Shown here: piece after piece, positions 1 to 9,140 of the stretch
Layout of the letters: each line of letters opens with the position of its first letter
How positions within the stretch are numbered: the stretch's first letter is position 1
Assembly: GCA_030426475.1 (NCBI GenBank)
Contig: JAUHYR010000021.1
Location: 1 to 37,020 of the forward strand
Origin: Bacteroidia bacterium
GTDB lineage: Bacteria; Bacteroidota; Bacteroidia; Flavobacteriales_E; Vicingaceae
Length of the DNA stretch: 37,020 bases
Reading direction: 5' to 3'
Notes under the pieces: model-generated
Told to the model about the DNA's origin: nothing
Seen by the model: only the letters and a program-made list of their open reading frames with translations
Databases searched by the model: none
Translations under genes and position numbers: made by a program

Positions 1-274
1 AACCTGCTGTATCCAACTGGTTTTTCGCCACTGAACCCATCATAAAGTTTCCTCTCACGCTAAGTGCATTGCCAAAACGCTTTTCAAGATAAGCACCATA
101 GCCTACTTTCATGTTACTAAGTAAGCTTCCGGAGTTTTTACCCACATCACCAATGTAGTTTAGCGAGCCACCGTGAACACCTATGGAAGGTAGGTACTTA
201 CCGACCTGAGCAGTTGCAAAAGTGCTGATTGCAACAAATAAAACTGACGCAAATAATAATTTAAATTGCTTCAT
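1..274 (-). CDS. Outer-membrane protein, N-terminal part (runs off the window edge)
   Basis: The first 91 codons are visible; the rest lies beyond position 1. The start is the ATG at 274-272. Residues 1-22 (MKQFKLLFASVLFVAISTFA, then TA) form a clear Sec signal peptide with cleavage expected after TAQ. The mature start contains GVHGGSLNYIGDVG and alternating polar and aromatic residues (VGYGAYLEKRF, LSVRGNFMMGS), as in Bacteroidota outer-membrane beta-barrels, some of which carry a C-terminal OmpA domain. That domain cannot be checked here. A possible -7 box (TATATTTC) lies about 32 bases upstream on the minus strand. Coding sense and secretion are well supported; the exact family is an inference. 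Confidence 0.75.
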   Translation of the reverse strand, partial: MKQFKLLFASVLFVAISTFATAQVGKYLPSIGVHGGSLNYIGDVGKNSGSLLSNMKVGYGAYLEKRFGNALSVRGNFMMGSVAKNQLDTAG

Positions 275-678
275 AACTTGAGAATTATAGATTAAACAAG
301 TCGGAAATATACAACATTTGTTGGTAATTTACGGCAAGCTCCATCTATAACAGAAACAAATCTAATGGAAATAGCTACGGAAGTTAAGCCACTAAAATTC
401 AATTATTAACGGAAAAATGTTGAAAAGAGGGAATAATAATGCAAAATGATGAATGCAGAATTAAGAATTGAGAGTGTTGAATAAAACTTCTACTTTGTAG
501 GTGAGAATGCAAGTTGAATAGCCAAAAGGCAATAGATACTAGTTAGCTAAACCATAGCGTTATTCTGAACGTAGTGAAGAATCTGTATTGTTAGCTCACA
601 AGCGGACGCTTGCGAGAGAATGGTAGTTCTGATTTCATTTGTTATAACTACTGATGAGATGAAATGTTACCATGTTGC
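275..678. other. Gene-free spacer with intergenic repeat-like sequence
   Basis: No open reading frame with coding character is seen here. The stretch at about 560-585 (TTCTGAACGTAGTGAAGAATCT-like) resembles a scattered intergenic repeat that I recall from many Bacteroidota genomes; this is recall, not a search. Next to it at 600-613 is a small hairpin, CAAGC-GGAC-GCTTG. The sequence around 445-475 (GCAGAATTAAGAATTGAG) also looks like common spacer repeat material. Confidence 0.45.
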
Positions 679-1179
679 CTAATGTGGAAGAGTATGCCAA
701 AGACTATCAGGCTTACCAAGATATATGTTCAAGTCTTTATTTTCAGATTTATTAATCACCCTACAATTAAACTTTAAATAAGAGACCAGTGAAGATAACT
801 CATCTCCATTGTTTTTCACAATAACATATATACTAGAATCATTCTCATTTTGTAATCAAAGACTATATGATTTAAACAAATTTCTCATACTATAAAATGA
901 GAACTCAATAGTATCAGAAACTACTGAGTAGTATAATACTCTGTTTGAGTTGCTTGTGAAGTTTATCTCTGGGTCTTTAGGTATATACTCAACTACAGTA
1001 TATGAGTATTTTTCTAAAAATATTTTATTACTATCACTATTAGACATTCTAACCTCTGAATTATTGTACAATGTATCAATGTTAATTGGGATAGGCTCTT
1101 CCATTTTTGTAGTATTTTCTTCAGAAGTACATCCAATAAATAAAAGTAGAATCAAATAAATAAAGTTTACGGATTTCAT
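679..1179 (-). pseudogene. Small lipoprotein gene interrupted by one in-frame TGA
   Basis: The ORF starts at ATG 1179 with a lipoprotein signal (MKSVNFIYLILLLFIGC, lipobox FIGC, cysteine at residue 17) and stops at TGA 858-856 after 107 residues. Reading on in the same frame gives 58 more sense codons to TAG at 681-679. The downstream part has ordinary protein character (NENDSSIYVIVKNNGDELSS, later NKDLNIYLGKPDSLWHTLPH). The full product would be about 166 residues. One base change at the TGA (for example from CGA, GGA or TGG) would restore the whole frame. This looks like a recent nonsense mutation, although readthrough or a base-call error is possible. No function is recognised. Array A lies upstream of it. 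Confidence 0.6.
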
Positions 1180-1247
1180 AATATATTACTCTTTTCCAGT
1201 TTTAACAAAATACTACCCCACCATCTAACGCAAGTTTTAGTAAAAAT

Positions 1248-1541
1248 AACAATAAATGGGTTTGGTTTTCACTAAATATGTTCAAGCTCCTACTTATTTT
1301 GTTGGAAGCGCTACTTATTTGCTAGCCTTTTTAACTTATTTTCTAGCCTCTTTTACTTCTGAGCTAGCCTTGGCAAGAAATTAACTAGCCTTTTTAACCT
1401 CAGAACTAGGAAATCCAACTTATTTTCTTGCTCTTTCAACTTATTAACTAGCTTTTCTTACTTATTTGCTAGCCTTGCCAAGAAATTAAGTTCGCTTGCG
1501 AAGTAAATAGCTCGGACAACGAGCTTCATAAGTGAAAATGA
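1248..1541 (-). repeat. Array A: 14 degenerate tandem units of exactly 21 bp
   Basis: Cutting the plus strand every 21 bases from 1248 gives 14 units in strict register with no indel. Each fits roughly (C/T)(A/T)ACTTATTTnCTAGCCTTTT. Column 3 is A in 12 of 14 units and column 13 is T in 13 of 14. A CTAGC core is present in six units. All plus-strand frames across it contain stops or lack starts, so it is not coding. On the minus strand some units read GCAAATAAGT, the core shared with array B (exact at 1313-1322 and 1460-1469). The array ends at the base next to the stop codon of the LOG gene, so it would form the 3' untranslated end of that operon. The last units also hold two hairpins (1491-1502 and 1509-1525). 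Confidence 0.85.
1509..1525. terminator. Hairpin just after the LOG gene stop; possible 3' end structure
   Basis: AGCTCG-GACAA-CGAGCT is a perfect 6-bp stem with a 5-base loop, about 17 bases after the stop of the minus-strand operon. A second small stem (TTCGC-TT-GCGAA, 1491-1502) follows. No strong T run follows on the minus strand, so intrinsic terminator function is doubtful; it may only be an RNA-stabilising structure. Confidence 0.35.
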
Positions 1542-2261
1542 CTAGAAGTTTGGCTTGAGTGTGTACTTTTTGTAGAACTCGTCAATGATTTGTACGGCTT
1601 CATCGGCTGTTTCTACAAGCCTAAACAAGTTTAAATCTTCAGGTGAAATGTTATTTTCTGCTTCTAACAACTGTTTTTTTACCCAGTCAAACAATCCTTC
1701 CCAGTAAGCTTTCCCCATAAGTATAATAGGAAACTTACCTATCTTTTTGGTTTGGATAAGGGTAATGGCTTCAAACAATTCATCTAAGGTTCCAAAGCCT
1801 CCGGGCAAAATGATAAAGCCCTGTGAGTACTTCATAAACATTACCTTTCTTACAAAGAAATAATCTAGTGAAAGTAGCTTATCAGAATCGATATACTCAT
1901 TGGCTCGTTGCTCAAAAGGCAGGTCAATGTTAATTCCTACCGATTTTCCTTTTCCTTCGTACGCACCTTTGTTCCCTGCTTCCATAATACCGGGCCCACC
2001 ACCGGTAATTACTCCATAGCCGTGCTGAGTAAGTTTATGACCTATCTCCACTGCTAGTTGGTAGTATTTATTGTCGGGCTTAGTACGTGCCGAACCAAAA
2101 ATAGAAACGCATGGTCCGATTCTGGAAAGCTTTTCAAAGCCTTCTACCATCTCACTCATCATTTTAAAAACCGCCCAGGAATCATTGGCTTTTATCTCGT
2201 TCCATTCTTTGTTTTCAAACTTGTCTCTAATTCTGTCTTCTTCGTTATCCATTGAGCTCAT
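1542..2261 (-). CDS. LOG-family protein (TIGR00730, Rossmann nucleotide hydrolase)
   Basis: This 239-residue protein carries the defining PGGFGTLDE motif (residues 153-161) and the GGGPGIMEAGNKGA nucleotide-binding stretch (88-101). LOG proteins release a free base from nucleoside 5'-monophosphates (cytokinin riboside monophosphate in plants). The bacterial substrate is usually unknown, so a precise reaction should not be assumed. It is soluble and has a 50-residue charged N-terminal lead, as in longer TIGR00730 members. The ATG at 2261 overlaps the uvrA stop by 17 bases; an in-frame ATG three codons later (2252) is an alternative. It is the last gene of the long minus-strand run and ends directly against array A. 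Confidence 0.9.
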   Translation of the reverse strand: MSSMDNEEDRIRDKFENKEWNEIKANDSWAVFKMMSEMVEGFEKLSRIGPCVSIFGSARTKPDNKYYQLAVEIGHKLTQHGYGVITGGGPGIMEAGNKGAYEGKGKSVGINIDLPFEQRANEYIDSDKLLSLDYFFVRKVMFMKYSQGFIILPGGFGTLDELFEAITLIQTKKIGKFPIILMGKAYWEGLFDWVKKQLLEAENNISPEDLNLFRLVETADEAVQIIDEFYKKYTLKPNF

Positions 2262-5082
2262 CTTTTAAAAATTTTGCAGTATAACTTTTTTTCGATTTTA
2301 TAATTTCTTCCGGAGCTCCAACTGCAACAATCTCACCGCCTCCTTCTCCTCCTTCGGGACCAATGTCAATAATATAGTCAGCAGACTTAATCACATCCAT
2401 GTTGTGTTCTATCACAATTACAGTATTGCCCAAATCTACTAAATCATTCAACACCTTCAACAACATTTTTATATCATCAAAATGCAAGCCCGTAGTAGGC
2501 TCGTCTAAAATATATACCGTTTTACCGGTTTGCTTTTTAGATAATTCTGTGGCTAGTTTTATACGCTGCGCCTCTCCTCCGCTTAACGTTGGAGCAGGCT
2601 GTCCAAGCTTTACGTAACCCAAGCCCACATCGTTTAACGTTTGAATGCGTTGTTTTATTTGAGGTTGGTTTTCAAAAAACTCTAATGCATCTGCTATAGG
2701 CATTGCCAACACATCTGAAATAGATTTTCCTTTGAATCTCACTTCCAATGTCTCTCTGTTATAACGCTTACCGTTACACTCAGAACATTCTACCATTACA
2801 TCGGGTAAAAAGTTCATTTCAATGGTTTTTACACCTGCTCCCTGGCAAGTTTCGCATCTTCCGCCTTTTACATTAAACGAAAAACGTCCCGGCTTGTAGC
2901 CCCTTATCTTAGCTTCGGTTAACATGGAATACAGCAGACGGATATCATTAAACACATTGGTATAAGTAGCCGGATTAGACCTTGGTGTACGGCCAATAGG
3001 CGCCTGGTCAATTACTACTACTTTGTCTATTTCTTTTAGTCCTTCTATTTTTTTGTAAGGCAAAGGAACTTTTACTCCGTTATAGACAAATTGGTTAAGA
3101 ATAGGATAAAGTGTATGATTTATCAATGAAGATTTTCCGCTTCCTGATACACCTGTTACACAAATGAACTTACCCAGAGGAAACTCTACATCAACATCTT
3201 TTAAGTTATTACCACTCGCTCCTTTAATTTTTAAAGACTTACCACTTCCCTTTCTTCTTTCGGCAGGTATTTCAATTTTTTTAGAGCCGTTTAAGTAACC
3301 TATGGTAGGCGTTTGTAAGTCCATAAACTCTTTAGGAGCTCCTTCGGCCACTATCTTTCCGCCATGCAAACCTGCACCGGGACCAATATCTATTAAATAA
3401 TCGGATTGAAGCATAATGTCCTTATCATGCTCTACCACCAAAACTGAATTACCAATATCTCTGAGGTTTTGTAATGAACTGATGAGTTTCATATTGTCTC
3501 GCTGATGAAGCCCGATACTAGGTTCATCTAAAATATACATCACCCCTACTAATTGTGAACCTACTTGGGTAGCTAACCTTATTCGCTGAGCTTCTCCTCC
3601 ACTAAGTGTTGCCGATGAACGGTTTAGCGTAAGATAATCTAAGCCCACTTCCAATAAAAACTGAATTCTTGCAGTAATTTCTTTGAGTATCTCATTGGCT
3701 ATGATCAATTCCTTTTCAGAAAACTGGCTCGATAATGTGCTAACCCATTCGGCTAATTCGGTTAAGCTCATTTTAGCTATTTCAGCAATGTTTTTACCGG
3801 CTATTTTAAAGTATAAAGCTTCTTTCTTGAGCCTTGCTCCGTTACATTCGGGACACTCAATTTTATTCATAAAACTGTTTGCCCAACGTAAAATGGTTTT
3901 AGATGGATTTTCTTCTGACTGACGTTGAATAAAATTAACTATTCCTTCAAAGCGAATTTCATAATTCTGTAAGCCACTGTTACTTTTTACGGTTATCGGC
4001 TCTGAAGAACCATACAATAAAGAGCTAATGGCTTCTTCTGAAAGTTCATTAAACTTTGTTTTTAAGGTAAAATCAAAATGAGAACCTAGCGCTTCTATCT
4101 GCTGATATATCCAGTTGTTTTTGTAAGCGCCAAGTGGTGCAATGGCTCCTTGTAAAATACTTTTTGGTTTATCGGGTACGATTTTGTCTAAATCAATTTC
4201 TGAGATAACACCTAATCCGCTACACTTTCTACATGCACCGTAATTAGAATTAAAAGAAAATAGATTTGGCGCAGGGTCGTCATAAGCAATACCGGAATCT
4301 AGACACATTAAGTTGCGTGAGAAAAAAGACACTTCTTTCTCGTCTTTCTTCATTACCATAAAAGTTCCTTTCCCTAACTTTAAAGCTAATCGTAAGGATT
4401 CTTTTATTCTTTTTTCGGAAGATTCTTCTACACTCAGTCTGTCAATTACTAATTCAATATCATGTATTTTGTATCTATCTACTTTGGTTTTGTCAGCTAA
4501 GTCATACAGTTTACCATCTACTCTTATTTTGGTAAAACCTTTTTTTCTACTGGCTTCAAACAACTCTTTGTAATGCCCTTTTCTACCTTTTACCAAAGGG
4601 CTAAGCATATATATTTTTTCTCCCTTAAACTTCTCAAAAATCAACTCATAAATTTGATTCTCCGTAAGCTTAATCATTGGTTTTCCCGTAACATAAGAGT
4701 GTGCCGTTCCCAATCGTGCATACATTAATCGGAAAAAGTCATAGATTTCAGTAATAGTTCCTACAGTTGACCTTGGGTTTCTGTTAATCGTTTTTTGTTC
4801 AATGGAAATAACAGGACTCAAACCTGAAATTTTATCTACATCAGGTCTTTCTAATGTTCCTAAAAACTGGCGAGCATAAGAGCCAAAGCTTTCTATATAC
4901 CTTCTTTGCCCTTCCGCATAAATAGTATCAAAAGCAAGAGAAGATTTACCGCTACCGCTTAAGCCGGTAATTACTACTAATTTGTTTCTCGGAATTTTAA
5001 GACTGACGTTTTTTAAATTATGAACTCTAGCTCCCTCAACCTCAAGATATTCTTCTTCGTTTAATTCATTGGATACGTTCAT
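2245..5082 (-). CDS. uvrA: Excinuclease ABC subunit A
   Basis: UvrA (945 residues, normal family length) is the DNA-damage sensor of nucleotide excision repair and loads UvrB. Both ATPase modules are complete. Walker A motifs are GLSGSGKSS near residue 40 and GVSGSGKSS in the second half. Two LSGGEAQRI signature motifs are each followed by an ILDEP Walker B. Zinc-binding cysteines are present in CPECNGARL and in the pair CETCQGAG / CSECNGKRYN. The RNPRSTVGTITEIYDFFRLMYARLG insertion region is also intact (positions given only in part here). The ATG at 5082 overlaps the stop of the upstream transferase gene as ATGA, which suggests translational coupling. Placement of a repair gene at the end of a polysaccharide operon is notable. 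Confidence 0.97.
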   Translation of the reverse strand: MNVSNELNEEEYLEVEGARVHNLKNVSLKIPRNKLVVITGLSGSGKSSLAFDTIYAEGQRRYIESFGSYARQFLGTLERPDVDKISGLSPVISIEQKTINRNPRSTVGTITEIYDFFRLMYARLGTAHSYVTGKPMIKLTENQIYELIFEKFKGEKIYMLSPLVKGRKGHYKELFEASRKKGFTKIRVDGKLYDLADKTKVDRYKIHDIELVIDRLSVEESSEKRIKESLRLALKLGKGTFMVMKKDEKEVSFFSRNLMCLDSGIAYDDPAPNLFSFNSNYGACRKCSGLGVISEIDLDKIVPDKPKSILQGAIAPLGAYKNNWIYQQIEALGSHFDFTLKTKFNELSEEAISSLLYGSSEPITVKSNSGLQNYEIRFEGIVNFIQRQSEENPSKTILRWANSFMNKIECPECNGARLKKEALYFKIAGKNIAEIAKMSLTELAEWVSTLSSQFSEKELIIANEILKEITARIQFLLEVGLDYLTLNRSSATLSGGEAQRIRLATQVGSQLVGVMYILDEPSIGLHQRDNMKLISSLQNLRDIGNSVLVVEHDKDIMLQSDYLIDIGPGAGLHGGKIVAEGAPKEFMDLQTPTIGYLNGSKKIEIPAERRKGSGKSLKIKGASGNNLKDVDVEFPLGKFICVTGVSGSGKSSLINHTLYPILNQFVYNGVKVPLPYKKIEGLKEIDKVVVIDQAPIGRTPRSNPATYTNVFNDIRLLYSMLTEAKIRGYKPGRFSFNVKGGRCETCQGAGVKTIEMNFLPDVMVECSECNGKRYNRETLEVRFKGKSISDVLAMPIADALEFFENQPQIKQRIQTLNDVGLGYVKLGQPAPTLSGGEAQRIKLATELSKKQTGKTVYILDEPTTGLHFDDIKMLLKVLNDLVDLGNTVIVIEHNMDVIKSADYIIDIGPEGGEGGGEIVAVGAPEEIIKSKKSYTAKFLKDELNG

Positions 5083-6164
5083 TTTCTCAGTCTATTCAGG
5101 TACTTTTTGTTTGTTGATTTAAGCTTCGTAATTGAAAATAACGCCACAAAAATAACAATAGCATAGAATAAATAAATGCAAGTATGAATAAGCTTCCATT
5201 CTTGAATATAAAAATAGCCTAATGCTACCAGTGCTGATGAAATTAATGAAAGAATTAAAAACAATGAAGCGACTTTAGTATCTGACAAACCAAGGTAGGA
5301 TAGGAAATGTGTGGTATGGTCTTTTCCTCCCACAAAAGGCGAACGTTTTCTTGCAAGTCTATTGATGGTAACTGTTGTTGTGTCTACTAATGTTGGTAAG
5401 AATGCTACTACTACCAATACAAAATGTTTTATACTAAAAGAATTTTCTTCAATAGGAGCATTCCATAAAAACTTTATTCCAAGCGCAGCCAATAAGATGC
5501 CTAAGAATTGACTGCCGGTATCACCCATATACATTTTAGAAGGATGCCAGTTGAATATTAAAAAGCCTCCTAATGAAGCTACAACACCTAATGACATAGC
5601 AAAATAAACTCCTTCAACAAGTTTAAAGAAAAATAACACTGAAAGAATAGAAAGCATAACACCTAATGAAACTACAGTTGTAACTGCATCCATATTATCT
5701 AGCATATTAAGTGAATTCATAATACCAACTACCCAAAATATGGTAACAATATAATTTAAAATGGTATTTTCAAAAAGATGAATGTAGGTGCCTGATACAA
5801 TGAGTATAACCCCACAAAGTACTTGAGTAAAAAACTTCAGAAATGGTTTGGTGTTATAGGCGTCATCTGCCAATCCCATTAAAAAGCCAATAGAAGTAGC
5901 GCTGATTATACCGATAAAAGACATATCGATGAAAGTAAAATCATTTTTCACAATCATTGGATAAGCAATAACAGAGAGTAGAAAAAGTATATAAAATGAA
6001 ATTCCACCTAGAGAGGGTTTTTGAAAGGAGTCCCAACGTATTAAACCCAACTGTTTATTTCTGACTCCTAAATTCGTAGAAAAAGTAAGAAGTATTTTAT
6101 TTATTAGTACCGAAAAAACAAAAGAAGCAGAAAAAAAGATAATGTATTTTATATATGTATCCAT
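5079..6164 (-). CDS. WecA/MraY-like undecaprenyl-phosphate phosphosugar transferase
   Basis: This polytopic membrane protein (361 residues from the chosen start, about 10-11 hydrophobic segments) belongs to glycosyltransferase family 4 of the WecA/TagO/MraY type. These enzymes start polysaccharide assembly by moving a sugar-1-phosphate onto undecaprenyl phosphate. Seen motifs: MGLADDAYNTKP (the DD pair), NSLNMLDNMD, GDTGSQFLG, and a cytosolic loop with RKRSPFVGGKDHTTH. The frame opens 13 codons earlier (6203), but the ATG at 6164 begins a typical first membrane helix (MDTYIKYIIFFSASFVF) and avoids a long overlap with rfbC, so I prefer it. The sugar substrate cannot be read from sequence. Confidence 0.88.
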   Translation of the reverse strand: MDTYIKYIIFFSASFVFSVLINKILLTFSTNLGVRNKQLGLIRWDSFQKPSLGGISFYILFLLSVIAYPMIVKNDFTFIDMSFIGIISATSIGFLMGLADDAYNTKPFLKFFTQVLCGVILIVSGTYIHLFENTILNYIVTIFWVVGIMNSLNMLDNMDAVTTVVSLGVMLSILSVLFFFKLVEGVYFAMSLGVVASLGGFLIFNWHPSKMYMGDTGSQFLGILLAALGIKFLWNAPIEENSFSIKHFVLVVVAFLPTLVDTTTVTINRLARKRSPFVGGKDHTTHFLSYLGLSDTKVASLFLILSLISSALVALGYFYIQEWKLIHTCIYLFYAIVIFVALFSITKLKSTNKKYLNRLRK

Positions 6165-6177
6165 TCCGTATAAATAC

Positions 6178-6723
6178 CTAGAACATACTGCTAAGTTCGC
6201 CAAAATGTTTCAATAATTTATCCTTGTCAGATAAAATAGGTTGATTATCAGGCCAATTAATTTTCAAGGTAGGGTCATTCCATAAAATACCATCTTCCGA
6301 TTCCTTATTATAGTAGTTTGTACACTTATAGGAAAACACCGAATTGTCTTCAAGAGCATAGAAACCATGAGCAAAACCCGGAGGAATATAAAACATCAGG
6401 TTGTTTTTATCATTCAGTTCCAGAGCATAATGCTGCCCATAAGTTGAAGAGTTCTTTCGTATATCTACCGCTATATCCCAAACACTTCCACTTAACACTC
6501 TCACCAATTTACCTTGAGCGTAAGGAGGGTTCTGAAAATGTAATCCTCTCAACACTCCTTTTTTAGAACTAGACTGATTATCTTGAACAAATTCAACATC
6601 CAATCCTGCTTCTTTTAGTATTTTTTTACTGTAAGTTTCAAAGAAAACACCTCTTTCATCTGCAAAAATTTTAGGTTCTATTACCAATAAACCTTCTATC
6701 TCATTCGGTTGATAGACTTTCAT
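6178..6723 (-). CDS. rfbC: dTDP-4-dehydrorhamnose 3,5-epimerase
   Basis: This 181-residue cupin enzyme matches RfbC/RmlC in length and motifs. It has GVLRGLHFQ with catalytic His62, GSVWDIAVDIRKNS, YIPPGFAHGFYALED, YKCTNYYNKESEDGI and LKINWP near the end. It epimerises C3 and C5 of dTDP-4-keto-6-deoxyglucose on the way to dTDP-L-rhamnose. The other rhamnose genes (rfbA, rfbB, rfbD) are not in the window. The start overlaps the stop of the upstream kinase gene by 4 bases (ATGA-type), so it is likely co-translated with the export genes. Confidence 0.94.
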   Translation of the reverse strand: MKVYQPNEIEGLLVIEPKIFADERGVFFETYSKKILKEAGLDVEFVQDNQSSSKKGVLRGLHFQNPPYAQGKLVRVLSGSVWDIAVDIRKNSSTYGQHYALELNDKNNLMFYIPPGFAHGFYALEDNSVFSYKCTNYYNKESEDGILWNDPTLKINWPDNQPILSDKDKLLKHFGELSSMF

Positions 6724-9140
6724 TTCTTAAATAATCTTTTGAAAATATTTTTTTCCTTTTTTACATCTTCGTAATAACCACCTCCATAACTATAGCCGTA
6801 TCCATATCCATAGCCGTATCCATAACCTGAATTATATAAATGCGCATGGTAGTCAAAGTTATTTAATACAATAGACAAATTATCGAATTTATACTCTTCA
6901 AAAACTCTGTTAACATTCTCTATGAAATCTCTCTGAGAGTAATTAGACCTGAAAACATATACCGGATAATCTACCATTTTAAATAACTGAATACCGTCAG
7001 TAACCAGCCCCACAGGAGGCGTATCTAAAATAACTAAATCATAATGCTCCTTGAGTTCACCAAGAAACTGCTGAAAAGAAGGTTTCATAATTAACTCAGA
7101 AGGGTTGGGAGGAATAGGTCCCGCAGTAATATAATCCAAACCTTCTATTTCCGAATGATTAATACAATCTTTCCAGTTTGATTTACCAATTAATATAGTA
7201 CTTGTTCCCTGGGTATTGTCAACATCAAAACCTACATGGATTTTAGGCTTTCTCATATCTACATCAATAATGATTACCTTTTTACCCGTCATGGCAAAAA
7301 CACCTGCTGTATTAAGAGAGAAAAAAGTTTTTCCTTCACCTGATACAGTTGAAGAAATAGCTATTATTTTAGTTTCATTACTAGGTAAAATAAACTGAAG
7401 ATTAGTACGAATAGTTCTAAATGCCTCCGATATTATTGATTTAGGTTTCTTATGAACTACTAACTGAGACACAGGTATATTTTCTTTGTATCTTGGTATA
7501 ATACCAAGTACAGATATCTTAGGATTAATTCTAGATGTAATTTCCGATAAACCAATAATTTTATTATTTCTGATATAGAAAATAGCTACAAGAAAAATTA
7601 TAATTACTATCGCCCCTGTAAAGAAAGAAAACAAGACCATTTTTTTATTTGGCGAAAAAGGAACTGAAGGAACTAATGCATTTTCTAGAATAGTATTTTC
7701 AGGAACAAATCCTGCTTCCGAAATAGAATATTCTGTTCTTTTCTCTAAAAGAAGGGTAAAAAACTTCTCATCAATTGAAAACATTCTCTGCAGTCTTGCA
7801 TATTCTATTTCCTTTGAAGGCATATTGAGAAATTTATTTTCAATTTCATTGATTTTATCCTCTATATCACCTCTCCTAAGAGTAATTTTTGTTTTCTGAG
7901 AAACTAGATTATCCAATAAAACTTTCTTTTGTATTTCTATTTCATAATCTAACGACTTAATGGCATCGTTATCGGGTTTAACTTCATAAAGTAACTTTTG
8001 CTTTTTTAGTAATAATTGATTTAAAGAAGATAATAATGAGCTAAATGCACTTTCATATTCTGTTCCCGCAAGAAGAGAAAGAATGGCTGAATTATCGTTT
8101 GTAATTTTATTTTCCGCAATTGTTTTCTCAAGTCTTTTCAAAACTGACAACTGCATATCAATCTCTATTAATTCATTTTCAAGCTTATTTAATCTCTCAA
8201 AGTAAATTGAAGAGTATCCTTCTAAGTTAGTTAACTTATTGTCTTGTTTAAAGTCTTCTATTTGTTCCTCTGAAACCTTTAATTTATTATACACAATATC
8301 TAACTGCTCATCGATAAATGACAATACATTTCTAGCTGATTTACTACGTTGTTCCAAGTCATATTTTAAATACTCACTCGCAATTGCAGTTGACATATCT
8401 GCACACAACTGCTGATTCATGTCTTCAAAAGAAACTTTAACAGTTTTGGCTTGTTGATTTAAAAGAACAACATCCAATTGGTTCATATAACTAACCACTA
8501 ATGAATTTTTGTTGTTTAGGATAAAAGCCAACTGATTTTGCTTTATTTGGTTAATTATTTCATCTATTCTGGCTTCATTAACTGCAAAAACTCTCAACTT
8601 AATTCCTTCAAATAAAATAGTATCTCCGACTTCAAAAGTTTCAGAAACATCATTTTTAATTTTTGAATTAATGAGTTGGTATTCCTTAGGTGATATAAAA
8701 TTGATATAAAACTTTTGTCCTAAATATGTTGAATCCAACAATGAAAAATCTATTTTAAAAGGCGGATTACCATAAAGATTTGTAGATAAAAATTGTCCTT
8801 CATTAATATAACTAACGTCTAAATCAAGAGAGTTAATAGCTCGCTCGACCATATATTTGGAACGAATCAACTCTATTTCTGCCGATATATCATTACTCTC
8901 ATATATATTATCTACTTGTAAAACTTGGTTTGCAGTATTTTTACTTCTTATCTGAAGAATAGTGGAAGCCTCATAAACTGGCGGAGTATAACGTAAGTAA
9001 AGAAAAGCCAACAAAAAAGAAAAGAAGAATACAGCAATAAACAAATACTTGTATTGACGTAAAATTGAAATCAATCTAGGAAGTTCAATTTTTTCAAGAC
9101 CGGAAAAGGAAAAATCAGTATTACTATTATTCTTTTGCAT
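6720..9140 (-). CDS. Wzc-type chain-length regulator and tyrosine autokinase
   Basis: The protein has 806 residues. The order is: a Wzz domain with first membrane helix at about residues 33-50, a long periplasmic coiled-coil part, a second membrane helix at about 490-520, and a cytosolic BY-kinase domain. Kinase motifs are VSGEGKT (Walker A, about residue 600), IIIDVDMRKP (Walker A') and VILDTPP (Walker B). The C-terminal tail (about 767-790) is a run of Gly-Tyr pairs, the autophosphorylation cluster of such kinases. It controls capsule or exopolysaccharide polymer length and export with the Wza-like lipoprotein encoded just upstream (1-base overlap). The GY run is encoded by short near-identical 6-base repeats, so its length may vary between strains. 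Confidence 0.93.
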   Translation of the reverse strand: MQKNNSNTDFSFSGLEKIELPRLISILRQYKYLFIAVFFFSFLLAFLYLRYTPPVYEASTILQIRSKNTANQVLQVDNIYESNDISAEIELIRSKYMVERAINSLDLDVSYINEGQFLSTNLYGNPPFKIDFSLLDSTYLGQKFYINFISPKEYQLINSKIKNDVSETFEVGDTILFEGIKLRVFAVNEARIDEIINQIKQNQLAFILNNKNSLVVSYMNQLDVVLLNQQAKTVKVSFEDMNQQLCADMSTAIASEYLKYDLEQRSKSARNVLSFIDEQLDIVYNKLKVSEEQIEDFKQDNKLTNLEGYSSIYFERLNKLENELIEIDMQLSVLKRLEKTIAENKITNDNSAILSLLAGTEYESAFSSLLSSLNQLLLKKQKLLYEVKPDNDAIKSLDYEIEIQKKVLLDNLVSQKTKITLRRGDIEDKINEIENKFLNMPSKEIEYARLQRMFSIDEKFFTLLLEKRTEYSISEAGFVPENTILENALVPSVPFSPNKKMVLFSFFTGAIVIIIFLVAIFYIRNNKIIGLSEITSRINPKISVLGIIPRYKENIPVSQLVVHKKPKSIISEAFRTIRTNLQFILPSNETKIIAISSTVSGEGKTFFSLNTAGVFAMTGKKVIIIDVDMRKPKIHVGFDVDNTQGTSTILIGKSNWKDCINHSEIEGLDYITAGPIPPNPSELIMKPSFQQFLGELKEHYDLVILDTPPVGLVTDGIQLFKMVDYPVYVFRSNYSQRDFIENVNRVFEEYKFDNLSIVLNNFDYHAHLYNSGYGYGYGYGYGYSYGGGYYEDVKKEKNIFKRLFKK

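Noticed and set aside
856-858. The in-frame TGA as a selenocysteine codon
   Set aside because: No SECIS-like hairpin was recognised after the TGA and no selenocysteine genes are in the window. A nonsense change is simpler.
950-1159. Plus-strand frame of 69 residues opposite the broken lipoprotein gene
   Set aside because: It is the mirror of the minus-strand gene, which has a clear lipoprotein signal. The plus frame has no own promoter or family.
1248-1541. Array A or B as a CRISPR array
   Set aside because: Units are contiguous and 21 bp long, with no constant repeat alternating with unique spacers, and no cas genes are present.
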